From Saccharina japonica (Eukaryota; Sar; Phaeophyceae; Laminariales; Laminariaceae), in contig MEHQ01002181.1 in NCBI GenBank assembly GCA_008828725.1, positions 1 through 64,000 on the forward strand: a DNA stretch of 64,000 nt, in the 5' to 3' direction. A program made the translations under genes and the position numbers. Positions within the stretch are counted from its first letter, which is position 1, and the number at the start of each line of letters is the position of its first letter. Below the pieces are notes generated by a model. It saw only the letters and a program-made list of their open reading frames with translations, ran no database searches and had not been told where the DNA came from. Of the stretch, positions 58,601-64,000 are shown piece after piece.

Positions 58601-61600
58601 TGCCCCGAGGTTTTGAGGACAACTCATCACTCGATGCCGAAAGTTGAATCGAATCATTTAAGTTACACTGCTGTTGATAATTAAGTAGTGGGCGGAATGA
58701 GCCCTTTCGAATATAGCGGCAAAAAAAACGACGTGAATTTAGGACACAGTTTCAATGCAGCATCAGTAACACGGGATACGGACCAAGCCGGGCTTATCCC
58801 TTTTAGAACTGCAGTCCCGTTATGGGGATAAACCACTCTAATTCTAAATAGTCTGTCCCCAAAACAGGACTGCGGTTCTAAAAGGGTTCTACTAAGTTTT
58901 TGTTCGAGTTTCGACGAAATCCTCGATATAACAGCTGTTTGCATGTTTAGAAGGTGAAAATATAAATAAGAGGCTGCTCGTGTATTACGGGGCCAGGCAG
59001 TTTTTTCGGATTAATATTATATTTCAAGTTTTACATTCGGTAGGGTTTGCACCAAGTATGTCGGGGTGTAGTTTGCCGGTAAACAGCGTACCATTTTTTT
59101 TCGGTTTTATGTTCGGTACGGCCGCAATACCGTACCGAACACTCCGGTAACGTTCGGTGATAACTCGATACCCGTACCGGACACTTTGGTAAGTTCTGCG
59201 GTACGACCTCGATCCTGCTTTACCCCCAACACTTGGGTAAGGGCACACGGGGGGTATTTACCCTGTCGGCGTGGTTGGATACGGCCTCTATATACCCTAC
59301 TGAACACTCCGGAACGGAACATCATAACCAGGACCTAATCTAATGTTTGCCCTCCAACATTGCCCTGCCCGAAGCTCAAATCCTGATCCCCCCTTTAATA
59401 TCATATAACAGGTATATTTCATACCTGGTATATACTATCGGCCAAAAGAAACAAGCAACAAACGCGAACAGGAATCAAATTTCATTTTTTTTTTTTCTTT
59501 CTTTTAGCAAAAAAATGAGACGAAAAGAAAAAAAACTAAACGCCGACAGGAACGATTTGTTTTTCATGCAGCAAAAAAAATATATGAAATTTTGGGTTTG
59601 TGACGGCGTTTGCTTCGCCTTTCCTTTTTTTGGCTACATTAACACATTTGGTTTATATATTGTGTATGAATGTGAGAGATGAAGATTCGAGCTATTTATA
59701 GACATCATCGTTGAAAACACTTTCTATTAATAAATGAAACTGCTGCCCGCCTGAACTTGTAAAAACTTGTTACGAGTAAACGTTCGGTATTTTTAATGTG
59801 CTCTTTTTTTCCTTTTTTTCCTTTTTTTCCTCCTGTCCTTTTTTTTCGGCCCTTAACGCGCGGTCGAAAAACGTGTGCGTGCAACCTCGGGCTCAGCACG
59901 TGAAGGGCGGGCGCGGGATGGACGGCAACCACGCCGGAGGTGGGAATGGTGGGGGAGAAAACCGCGGGGGAGGAGGCGGGGGGCAGTACGGCGGCAACCA
60001 GCAGGGCCCTCAGCAGGGGAAGGGCAAAGGAGGTGGCGGGGGTGGGGTGGCATCTTGATAGGAGGCTAAATTCACGAGATGAGCGAGGGCCAGGCCCATC
60101 TCGTGTACCAGGTACTTGTGTACCGTCCGGCGTGACTCGCTTGCTGTGTCTGTTTTGGGGATTGGTTGTTCGGCTGGTCTGTATCGGTTTCGTCCTGGTC
60201 GTATGGTGAAGGACTGCTGTGGGATAAGCACTCACGTATGCCTGGGCTCGCCTGCTTGCTAGGTTTTTAGGGCGCCTGCGCCTAGTTCCGTGCCTGGATC
60301 GATGATCCCATGTTGATTTTAACAGTTTTGGACGGTGGCACTGCGTTTCCGCGCGTTCGTGCCCGAATTAGAGCCCAAAACAGACACACACACCTGTTTA
60401 CCCATGGTACGCCATCTCTCCCGCAGTCACCCTTTCCCTCAGTAGGTCCGCTCCCGTAGTCTTGATGTGTCCCGGCTTCGGTTGTAGTTTTCCCTTTTCA
60501 TTCGGCTTGAGTTAGCCGCTCGTTCGTGGGGCGCTTGTCAGGAATTTTGTTTTGTCACCTGCATTGTGTTTTTCATTAAGCATGCTACCTACATAAACAA
60601 GGGAGATCGGTATTTTCGGGCACGCGTCAAGGCTTCTTTTTTGGGCTCACTTGTACCTATTATACATTCTGGGTTTTTTGTTGTTTGGTGTTCATGCCGG
60701 TCTGTCAAGAGGTGAGAGCAGGGGTTTCTCATGTATGGGTATATACATGCTACGGCGATTTTTTTTCTTTTTTTTTTTCTGGACTCATGACTTAACCGAC
60801 CCTCTTTTTTGCCGTCACAAGGGATGATATGTTGTTTTTGCTTGTTTTTCTTCTTTGAGGACCCGGTCGGTCGTATCCGGGTCGACCTCTCCCCGTTACG
60901 TTGTGACTCGACTGTCGGCGCTTGCCATGGCCGTGGGTGTAAATTGTGCTGTTTTCGTATGGTAAGAACCTGCTGCCTTTGTCCCGTCTTCTTAACCAAC
61001 CAAACCCTGTTTACCTGGGGTGCGGGCATATCGCTGTTGGTGCCGCCTGTCCGCTCTGTCACGACGACTACCGCCGTGCCCCATTCGTTTGAAAAAAAAA
61101 AATGTCCTGTCAAAAAATGTCGAGAAAAAATGGTAAGACCTGCCCTTCCCCCGTCCACATAGCCTCCGTTTTTTGTTTGTTGGCTTTTTTTTATCGTACG
61201 TTGTTTTTGTTTGGACGTTTGTTTGTCGCCGCTGTGTCGCTTGTGACCACTCTTCTGTATAATATTTTGTTTTGCGTTGCTCCTGTCAGTATACTAACCC
61301 CCGACCGTTTCTTATCTGCTTTGCTTTATTTATTTTTTACGTACGTTGTTGATGGACGCGCTTACGGTTATATACAGAGCGTGGGCCCGCGCCACGGACA
61401 CATGAACCATGGCTACCTCAACAACAACCCTATGGGCATGCAGGCGCCTGCTGTTCCAGATGGCTCTCCCATCGGCCAGGTTTGTTTATGTTGTGCCGTC
61501 GACGCGTTAGTCTATTATAGTCGGCGGTTGTAAGATAACGAAACAACAGCCAGAGCAGCAGGCAATGACTTTCCTGGACTTGCTTTTGGCGCTCTATCCC

Positions 61601-62835
61601 AATTAATTCGTTGGACCCATACCGCCGACATCCGCAAAACCAAAAATGGGCCACTCCGACAGACCAACCCTCAAGAAACGGGTCGAGAACAGCAGTTTGG
61701 GGGGGGGGGGGGGGGGGGGNNNNNNNNNNNNNNNNNNNNNNNNGGGGGGGGGGGGGGGGGGGGGGGGGGGGGGCTGACTTTCGACGTCCCGTTGCTTTTT
61801 CGCGAAAAACAGTCGTTCGAGAAAAACCAGAATATTCTCACCGACCGACCGACGGACCCTAAACGAACCGGAACAAGAGGAGTAGGTGGACGACCAGGCG
61901 TGTGGAACTGGCTGTTTTACGTCAACGATGGTTCCATTTTCTTTTTTCTTAAACCGCTGTTTATTCTGTTTTTGTTTCCTCAGACCGCCGTCGGTAAAAG
62001 TCAGAATCATCCCGACAAGAAGGGACCGACCGTATTGATGCACAAAAGCAAGCCTGAACTACAACATACCTTACAACATTCCACCGGCGCATCCATGATG
62101 AATGGGATTATCATAGGGGACATGTATGTATATACCAACTACGAAGTTCAGTATAGCTACATTCGACTACTGATGTTTGTTTTATTGCTTCACCATGAAC
62201 GACATGAGACTGAAACGATATCACAGAGCACCACAGAGCAGATGATTTAAATGATGTGTATGTACGTAATGACTTTTACTTTTTTTAATTTAACGTTCGT
62301 TTTCCCTTCCCCCTCCCCTCCCCCCCTCCTAAAACAATTACCGCCGCCGGAAAACACAAAAACCCGACCGACCGACCCTTACCGAACGAAATGGAACGGG
62401 ACTGGACTGGACGAGAGCAGCAAGGAATGATGGGACGGTACGGTATGCAGGTGCCCGCAGGAGGGCCCGCGGCCGCGGCGGCTGCCCAGCAAGCCGCTGC
62501 CTACCACGCGGCTCAAGTGCCCGGCGCTTACGGCATGATGCACCTGAACAACGCGATGGGCGTGATGAACGTGAGCGGTGGCGCTGCGGGCAGGCCGGAC
62601 GGGACCGGCGGCGTGGGGGTGGGTGGCGGTGTCGGGGTTGGAGTCGGGGGAGACGGTAACGCTGGGGGGGGCGGGGGGGGCGCGTTCGGCATGCAGCAGC
62701 AGCAGCAGGGCGGCGGGGGGATGGGAGGCAGCAGGGCGATGATGAGGGGAGGGGAGCAGCAGCAACAACAGCAGCAGCAGCACGGTGCACCGCCGGTGAT
62801 TTCGGGGCAGATGTTGTCGCCTACGGGGTACACAG
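28422..62835 (+). CDS. ELAV/Sex-lethal-type tandem RRM RNA-binding protein, nine firm exons, 3-prime end open
   Basis: RNA-binding protein with two adjacent RRMs arranged as in ELAV/Hu and Sex-lethal. Firm exons: 28422-28682, 29608-29706, 32681-32845, 51217-51324, 53051-53149, 54349-54459, 59897-60046, 61378-61479, 62421-62835. About 503 codons: residues 1-105 low-complexity Ala/Pro/Glu-rich; RRM1 about 106-176 (RNP2 LIINYL, RNP1 KSMGYGFVKF); the linker VSVARPSS, which resembles the VSYARP linker of the family; RRM2 about 189-270 (RNP2 LYVTNL, RNP1 RCTAFVQF); a Gly/Gln-rich spacer; an Ala/Gly/Gln tail. The first eight introns are all phase 0 (565 bp to 18.4 kb overall). Role by family: binding U-rich RNA to control splicing, stability or translation; the target is unknown. 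No third RRM is seen before the window ends. Confidence 0.88.
29608..29706 (+). CDS. RRM gene exon 2, start of RRM1 (RNP2)
   Basis: 33 codons: GEEDGAGGAAAPASQ followed by NNLIINYLPSHVTEIELR. NLIxNYLP is the RNP2 strand of ELAV/SXL RRM1. Acceptor GCTGAAG at 29607, donor CGG/GTAAGC at 29707, phase 0 both sides. The acceptor is the least certain boundary, because no AG with a classic tract is closer. Confidence 0.85.
31396..31470 (+). mobile_element. LINE tail fragment in plus orientation
   Basis: Reads GGATGCGTGGTCAAATGACT, then GCAAGCAACAAATAAGTACC and C-runs, which is the 3-prime end of the LINE seen elsewhere on the minus strand. Located in intron 2 of the RRM gene. Confidence 0.75.
32681..32845 (+). 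CDS. RRM gene exon 3, remainder of RRM1 (RNP1)
   Basis: 55 codons beginning NMFAVHGDLAHVKVVYD, with RNP1 GKSMGYGFVKF and ending AINGMAIDRKRIK. It continues EIELR-NMFAVHG, matching the family ELxxLFxxxG. Acceptor GAGCAG, donor AAG/GTGAGG. An in-frame alanine run sits in the helix after RNP1. The following intron is 18.4 kb. Confidence 0.9.
35875..35968. mobile_element. TTAA MITE copy
   Basis: 94 bp between TTAA 35871-35874 and TTAA 35969-35972. Arms GCAGTCCCGTTTTGGGGACA and TGTCCCCAAAACGGGACT are almost perfectly inverted. Confidence 0.85.
36475..36705. repeat. Family A, two copies in inverted orientation
   Basis: 36475-36555 on plus, 36557-36705 on minus, meeting near the AGAGATACTACGCT region and so forming an imperfect palindrome in the 18 kb intron. 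Confidence 0.8.
37338..37625 (+). repeat. Family A, full-length copy
   Basis: Best complete copy, from TGTGTGTGTTGTTCACATTA to the A-rich tail and ATACTGAAGCA. Confidence 0.9.
41048..41126. mobile_element. TTAA MITE copy
   Basis: 79 bp; left TTAA, right TTAT; ends CCCCTCAAGAACTGGTCCC and CAGTTCTGAATGGG. Confidence 0.8.
43530..43760 (+). repeat. Family A copy
   Basis: Well preserved to AGGTGCACGAAAGAG. Smaller scraps of the family: 23005-23045 and 25925-26008 (+), 39248-39300, 40825-41000, 55140-55190 and 55605-55690 (-). Confidence 0.85.
43819..44055. repeat. Tandem repeat, three units of 71-88 bp
   Basis: Units begin at 43819, 43890 and 43978 with AGCTCCGTCCCTTTCGATAC and carry GGCGTTAGAATT, GGCACCCCCTACCC and ATGCCTGGGG. 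Two differ by an insertion. Located just after a family A copy. Confidence 0.9.
45264..45342. mobile_element. TTAA MITE copy
   Basis: 79 bp between TTAA at 45260 and TTAA at 45343; right end CAGTTCTGAAGGG. Confidence 0.8.
46332..46411. mobile_element. TTAA MITE copy, inverted
   Basis: 80 bp in the opposite orientation; TTAA on the right (46412-46415), TTGA on the left. It abuts the TIR element at 46426. Confidence 0.8.
46426..46889. mobile_element. TIR element with internal direct repeats
   Basis: 464 bp bounded by GTACCGTAATCATGCGAAGG and its inverse CCTTCGCATGACTACGGTAC; the TIR extends to TTCGCACC. Inside, a 50 bp unit (CCATCGGAGA(GA)TAGCACCGG and GGTGCGATAAAAAACACAA) occurs twice directly at about 46470 and 46795. 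No coding frame. Apart from the TIRs, no second copy is in the window. Confidence 0.8.
46990..47214. mobile_element. TIR element with telomere-like motif, copy 1
   Basis: 225 bp with 43 bp inverted ends starting CCCACAAATCGTACCAG and ACTTTATCTGGTACGATT. Core contains CACCCTAACCTAACCCCAAC and GGCTAAGGCTCGACCCGTGC. The second copy is 56611-56882. Confidence 0.85.
47442..47605. mobile_element. Two TTAA MITEs in tandem sharing one TTAA
   Basis: First copy 47442-47521, then TTAA (47522-47525), then a second copy 47526-47605 in the same orientation. The outer flanks are TCAA and TTGA, one change from TTAA. The shared target suggests insertion of one copy at the edge of the other. Confidence 0.8.
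47888..47931 (+). mobile_element. LINE tail remnant at the 48 kb gap
   Basis: AAATGACTAAGTCAAGCAAC then GCGTACG and a C-run equals the LINE 3-prime terminus. The C-rich tract continues into the N gap at 47988. Confidence 0.65.
48201..48554 (+). other. GC-rich coding-like block cut by the gap
   Basis: Right of the N gap, an open frame reads APPRDSEDHAVCLQNRRTS, then an Ala run, then RRLLSPALAPTERGAVAE and continues to a stop at 48552. It is inside the 18.4 kb RRM intron. GC content is far above the neighbourhood. The opposite strand is open too, so coding status and strand are unproven; it could be the visible part of an exon lost in the gap. Confidence 0.3.
51217..51324 (+). CDS. RRM gene exon 4, inter-RRM linker and start of RRM2
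   Basis: 36 codons: VSVARPSSKDIKNSKLYVTN then LPDHFSQDQVVEVFQQ. V-S-x-A-R-P-S-S is the diagnostic linker of ELAV/SXL proteins and LYVTNL is RNP2. Acceptor GGAAG at 51216 after a long T-tract (51160-51206); donor CAG/GTATGT. The exon itself starts GTGAGT, so the acceptor AG abuts a perfect donor consensus. Confidence 0.9.
53051..53149 (+). CDS. RRM gene exon 5, centre of RRM2 (RNP1)
   Basis: 33 codons: YGKIIECRTLVDPKTT then ISRCTAFVQFDTRREAK. Acceptor TTTTTTTGTAG, donor AAG/GTAAGG, phase 0. The RNP1 octamer is RCTAFVQF: the usual Gly at position 2 and aromatic at position 3 are replaced by Cys and Thr. ELAV-family RRM2 is also relaxed at position 3, but the Cys is unusual. Confidence 0.9.
53216..53327. 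mobile_element. Short TIR element, TACGGG ends, intron 5
   Basis: TACGGGGGACCATAGTAAAT at the left, ATGGCCCCCCGTA at the right; same family as 58217-58344. It starts 66 bases after RRM exon 5. Confidence 0.6.
54190..54269. mobile_element. TTAA MITE copy in intron 5
   Basis: 80 bp, flanks TCAA and TTGA; CCCCTTAAAAACTGGTCCC left end, CAGTTCCAAATGTG right end. It lies 80 bases before exon 6 of the RRM gene. Confidence 0.75.
54349..54459 (+). CDS. RRM gene exon 6, end of RRM2
   Basis: 37 codons: DALKFMNGHVLPGAKKG, then LLVKFAEDHHRRLQRQEQGQ. It is the last helix and strand of RRM2; the family reads AIxxLNG...PLxVxFAEE. Acceptor TTCACGCAG, donor CAG/GTGGGT. Basic and Gln-rich residues begin the linker. 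Confidence 0.9.
56611..56882. mobile_element. TIR element with telomere-like motif, copy 2
   Basis: 272 bp; same ends as 46990-47214 (CCCACAAATCGTACCAGATA and inverse). The core holds CCTAATCCTATCCCTAACCC, TAACCCCAACCC and the shared GCTCGACCCGTGCGCGGC. Outside the TIR both copies share GGCGCCTTT on the left and AGAGCTCTGG on the right, so the element may extend about 15 bases further each side. Confidence 0.85.
57858..57947. mobile_element. TTAA MITE copy
   Basis: 90 bp between perfect TTAA at 57854 and 57948; TIRs CCCATTTAGGACTGCAGTCC and TGCAGTTCTAAAAGGG. Confidence 0.85.
58217..58344. mobile_element. Short TIR element, TACGGG ends
   Basis: 128 bp bounded by TACGGGCGGCCATAGTAAAT and inverse ATATGGCCCTCCGTA. 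Relatives: 53216-53327 and 9653-9781, which carry TACGGGGGACCAT(A/G)GTAAATAG and ACCCCGTA. The copy at 9.7 kb neighbours the hAT-type element. Confidence 0.65.
58798..58886. mobile_element. TTAA MITE copy with decayed flanks
   Basis: CCCTTTTAGAACTGCAGTCC and GGACTGCGGTTCTAAAAGGG form the inverted ends; flanks TTAT and TTCT. The inner arms GGGGATAAACCACTCT and CTGTCCCC also pair. Confidence 0.8.
59095..59310. repeat. Degenerate repeat of GTACCGAACACTCCGGTAA
   Basis: Three to four imperfect units (59133, 59175, 59295) plus inverse GTTCGGTACGGC. Nothing coding. Confidence 0.5.
59897..60046 (+). CDS. RRM gene exon 7, Gly-rich spacer
   Basis: 50 codons: HVKGGRGMDGNHAGGGN, then Gly/Asn/Gln-rich to QQGKGKGGGGGG. 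RGG-like low-complexity spacer, as found in many RNA-binding proteins. Acceptor GGCTCAG. The donor chosen is GTGGCA at 60047 because it is the only nearby GT that leaves phase 0 before a stop at 60056; this donor is weak and less certain than the others. Confidence 0.7.
61378..61479 (+). CDS. RRM gene exon 8, Met/Asn/Gly-rich segment
   Basis: 34 codons: SVGPRHGHMNHGYLNNN, then PMGMQAPAVPDGSPIGQ. Acceptor TATACAG, donor CAG/GTTTGT, phase 0 both ends. No domain. Its composition matches the neighbouring exons 7 and 9. Confidence 0.75.
62421..62835 (+). CDS. RRM gene exon 9, Ala/Gly/Gln-rich tail
   Basis: 138 codons plus one base. It begins QGMMGRYGMQVPAGGPAAAA, has a His/Asn/Met stretch, a long Gly/Val run, two poly-Gln runs encoded largely by CAG (62694-62707 and 62757-62780) and ends PPVISGQMLSPTGYT, then a phase 1 donor GTATGT at 62836. 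The acceptor is GAGCAG at 62420 (62417 is the alternative, adding one Gln). The pyrimidine tract lies 90 bases upstream, so the 5-prime edge is less sure than the frame. Confidence 0.72.
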
Positions 62836-62932
62836 GTATGTATGCGTAATGTAATATAATATATTATGCGAATATATACGAATTTTTGGTTTGCACGACG
62901 TTAAAAAAACAGGGACGCACCTCTTTTTTCAG

Positions 62933-63009
62933 ATGTCTTTTGGAGCGACCGACCGACTGATGAAAAACCCAACGCACAAAACTTGACGACAGTTACTCAA
63001 GTGCCCTGA
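62933..63009 (+). CDS. Candidate terminal exon of the RRM gene
   Basis: A good acceptor (CTCTTTTTTCAG) lies 97 bases after the exon 9 donor. Joined in phase 1 it would add DVFWSDRPTDEKPNAQ then NLTTVTQVP and stop at 63007-63009, giving a protein of about 528 residues. There is no family support for this tail. The alternative acceptor at 63400 also gives an open frame (HHGLDYSSTEYVQATDTYQW), so this may be one of two splice forms or an intronic coincidence. Confidence 0.33.
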
Positions 63010-63400
63010 TGCGCGAGTCTATTGACGACGGTTTCATTCTATATTTACGGGTGGAGCTTTTCTTTTGTGGTCGGATATGTGATGCAGATGAATAGGAGGT
63101 GTAGTTGATGTTGCGGAAAAATCTGCGTACAGAGAACTTTGAACCGCATGCTTCCTTGTCTTCTGCTTCGTGTGGAATGGAATCCTTGAGTTGTGTACGT
63201 ACCGTGGAACAGAGCGTTTTACTTCATGGTCTTTGCTCAGAATCTCGCGTAAAGTTAGTTAGGGAGTTCATTGATGCCATCTGGTTTCGGTAGTGACACG
63301 ATGGGCGTGATCCGAACGCGATGAACCGGGAGGTTTCGTTGCTCGACCCAGCGCGCGTCTTTAGACGGATAGACAACGTTGCTTCAATGTTTTATTTCAG

Positions 63401-63490
63401 CACACCACGGACTCGATTACAGTAGTACCGAGTATGTACAGGCCACCGACACTTACCAATGGTACCTCGTCAGAAACAGGAAAGCTGGTG
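63401..63490 (+). CDS. Alternative downstream exon of the RRM gene (tentative)
   Basis: After a strong acceptor (TGTTTTATTTCAG) at 63400 the phase 1 frame from exon 9 reads HHGLDYSSTEYVQATD and on to LVRNRKAG. The end is not fixed: several GT sites are possible. A further acceptor at 63744 or 63757 precedes an open segment containing YVGSPVLIGDDVIIAGQGG with donor GTACGT at 63819, suggesting the gene continues past the window. No domain recognised. Confidence 0.3.
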
Positions 63491-63757
63491 GGGCCTGTAT
63501 TTCTTTTTTTTCAGAATGGGTGCGCTGTTCACGAACTCGAGTATCACGACTCTCAACTTTATAATTTATGTCTTGTTTTTCGGTCGGCATGTCGGCATTA
63601 GTGTTTTTTTTCTTGTCGGCGTCTTAAACTGTTTACCTGGTGTATGAAATTCGGCCTATAACGGATTTATTGCGGAAAGTATTGGTTGGTTTCTGGTTTT
63701 TGACAAGTTTCTGACAGCATCTGTTTTTTGGAACGAAATTTTAGAATCACCACCCAG

Positions 63758-63818
63758 TATGTGGGTTCTCCCGTACTGATCGGCGATGACGTGATTATAG
63801 CTGGTCAAGGAGGACGCG
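63758..63818 (+). CDS. Possible additional downstream exon (tentative)
   Basis: Open segment YVGSPVLIGDDVIIAGQGGR bounded by ACCCAG (or TTTTAG at 63744) and GCG/GTACGT. The higher GC and the hydrophobic pattern look coding, but the phase does not connect uniquely to the candidate exon at 63401. It may belong to the RRM gene or to another gene to the right. Confidence 0.3.
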
Positions 63819-64000
63819 GTACGTTTTTCTCGGTAGTTCAACTATCCACGTGTGTGGTTTAGTACGGACGCGGACGCGCGCACCAGGTATTTCCTGCTGT
63901 CTCGTTCGTCCGTTCGTTCGCCGGTCGTTGACGGCTATTTTTTCTCTCTTCTCTTGATACACGCGGACAAATACTGTTTCGGCTTTTCCTATCGCTGAGT

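Larger units (their letters stand above)
54460..59896. other. RRM gene intron 6, 5.4 kb
   Basis: Holds two TTAA MITEs, a TIR element with telomere-like core, a TACGGG element, family A scraps and a doubled 60 bp segment at 55190-55330 (GGGTGCAGTGCC...CACTAC...TTTTTTTCAGTGTATCAAGG twice). No exon needed by phase. Confidence 0.7.

Noticed and set aside
1-64000. LTR retroelement, virus-like element, CRISPR array or rRNA
   Set aside because: Looked for paired long direct repeats, protease/integrase motifs, regular spacers and rRNA cores; none seen.

Overview
This is a eukaryotic nuclear scaffold from a large-genome organism, not a bacterial or organellar one. It has spliced genes with introns of 0.5 to 18 kb, many small interspersed repeats, and four runs of N that all lie inside poly-G/poly-C tracts. 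The host cannot be fixed from the sequence alone. The intron-rich, algal or other protist style (a stramenopile-like genome is my guess) fits, but nothing seen here is diagnostic.

Two host genes are arranged divergently. On the minus strand, from 20752 down to 2384 and continuing past the left edge, five exons encode the N-terminal HEAT-repeat part of condensin subunit 3 (CAP-G/NCAPG). The exons join in phase and read like the family throughout. Two of the four introns have GC rather than GT donors. The first coding exon and the remaining C-terminal exons are not in view.

On the plus strand, from 28422 to at least 62835, nine exons encode a tandem-RRM RNA-binding protein of the ELAV/Sex-lethal type: a low-complexity N-terminus, RRM1, RRM2, a Gly/Gln-rich linker, then an Ala/Gly/Gln-rich tail. 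All of its first eight introns are phase 0, and intron 3 is 18.4 kb. The 3-prime end is unresolved.

The rest is repeats inside introns and in the 20.8-28.4 kb intergenic space. Main groups: (i) 5-prime-truncated LINE copies and a shorter non-autonomous family that share a 3-prime end and finish in poly-C instead of poly-A, stacked in an array at 18.8-21.7 kb; (ii) about a dozen 80-95 bp palindromic elements flanked by TTAA (piggyBac-like MITEs); (iii) a 1977 bp element with hAT-type ends and a perfect 8 bp target duplication; (iv) other TIR elements, including two copies carrying telomere-like CCCTAA units; (v) two abundant 200-290 bp dispersed families (A and B); (vi) a long fold-back and short tandem arrays. 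A palindromic nonamer, TACCWGGTA, is far more frequent than chance, mostly in the right two thirds.

No rRNA, CRISPR, intact tRNA or complete autonomous transposon was found.
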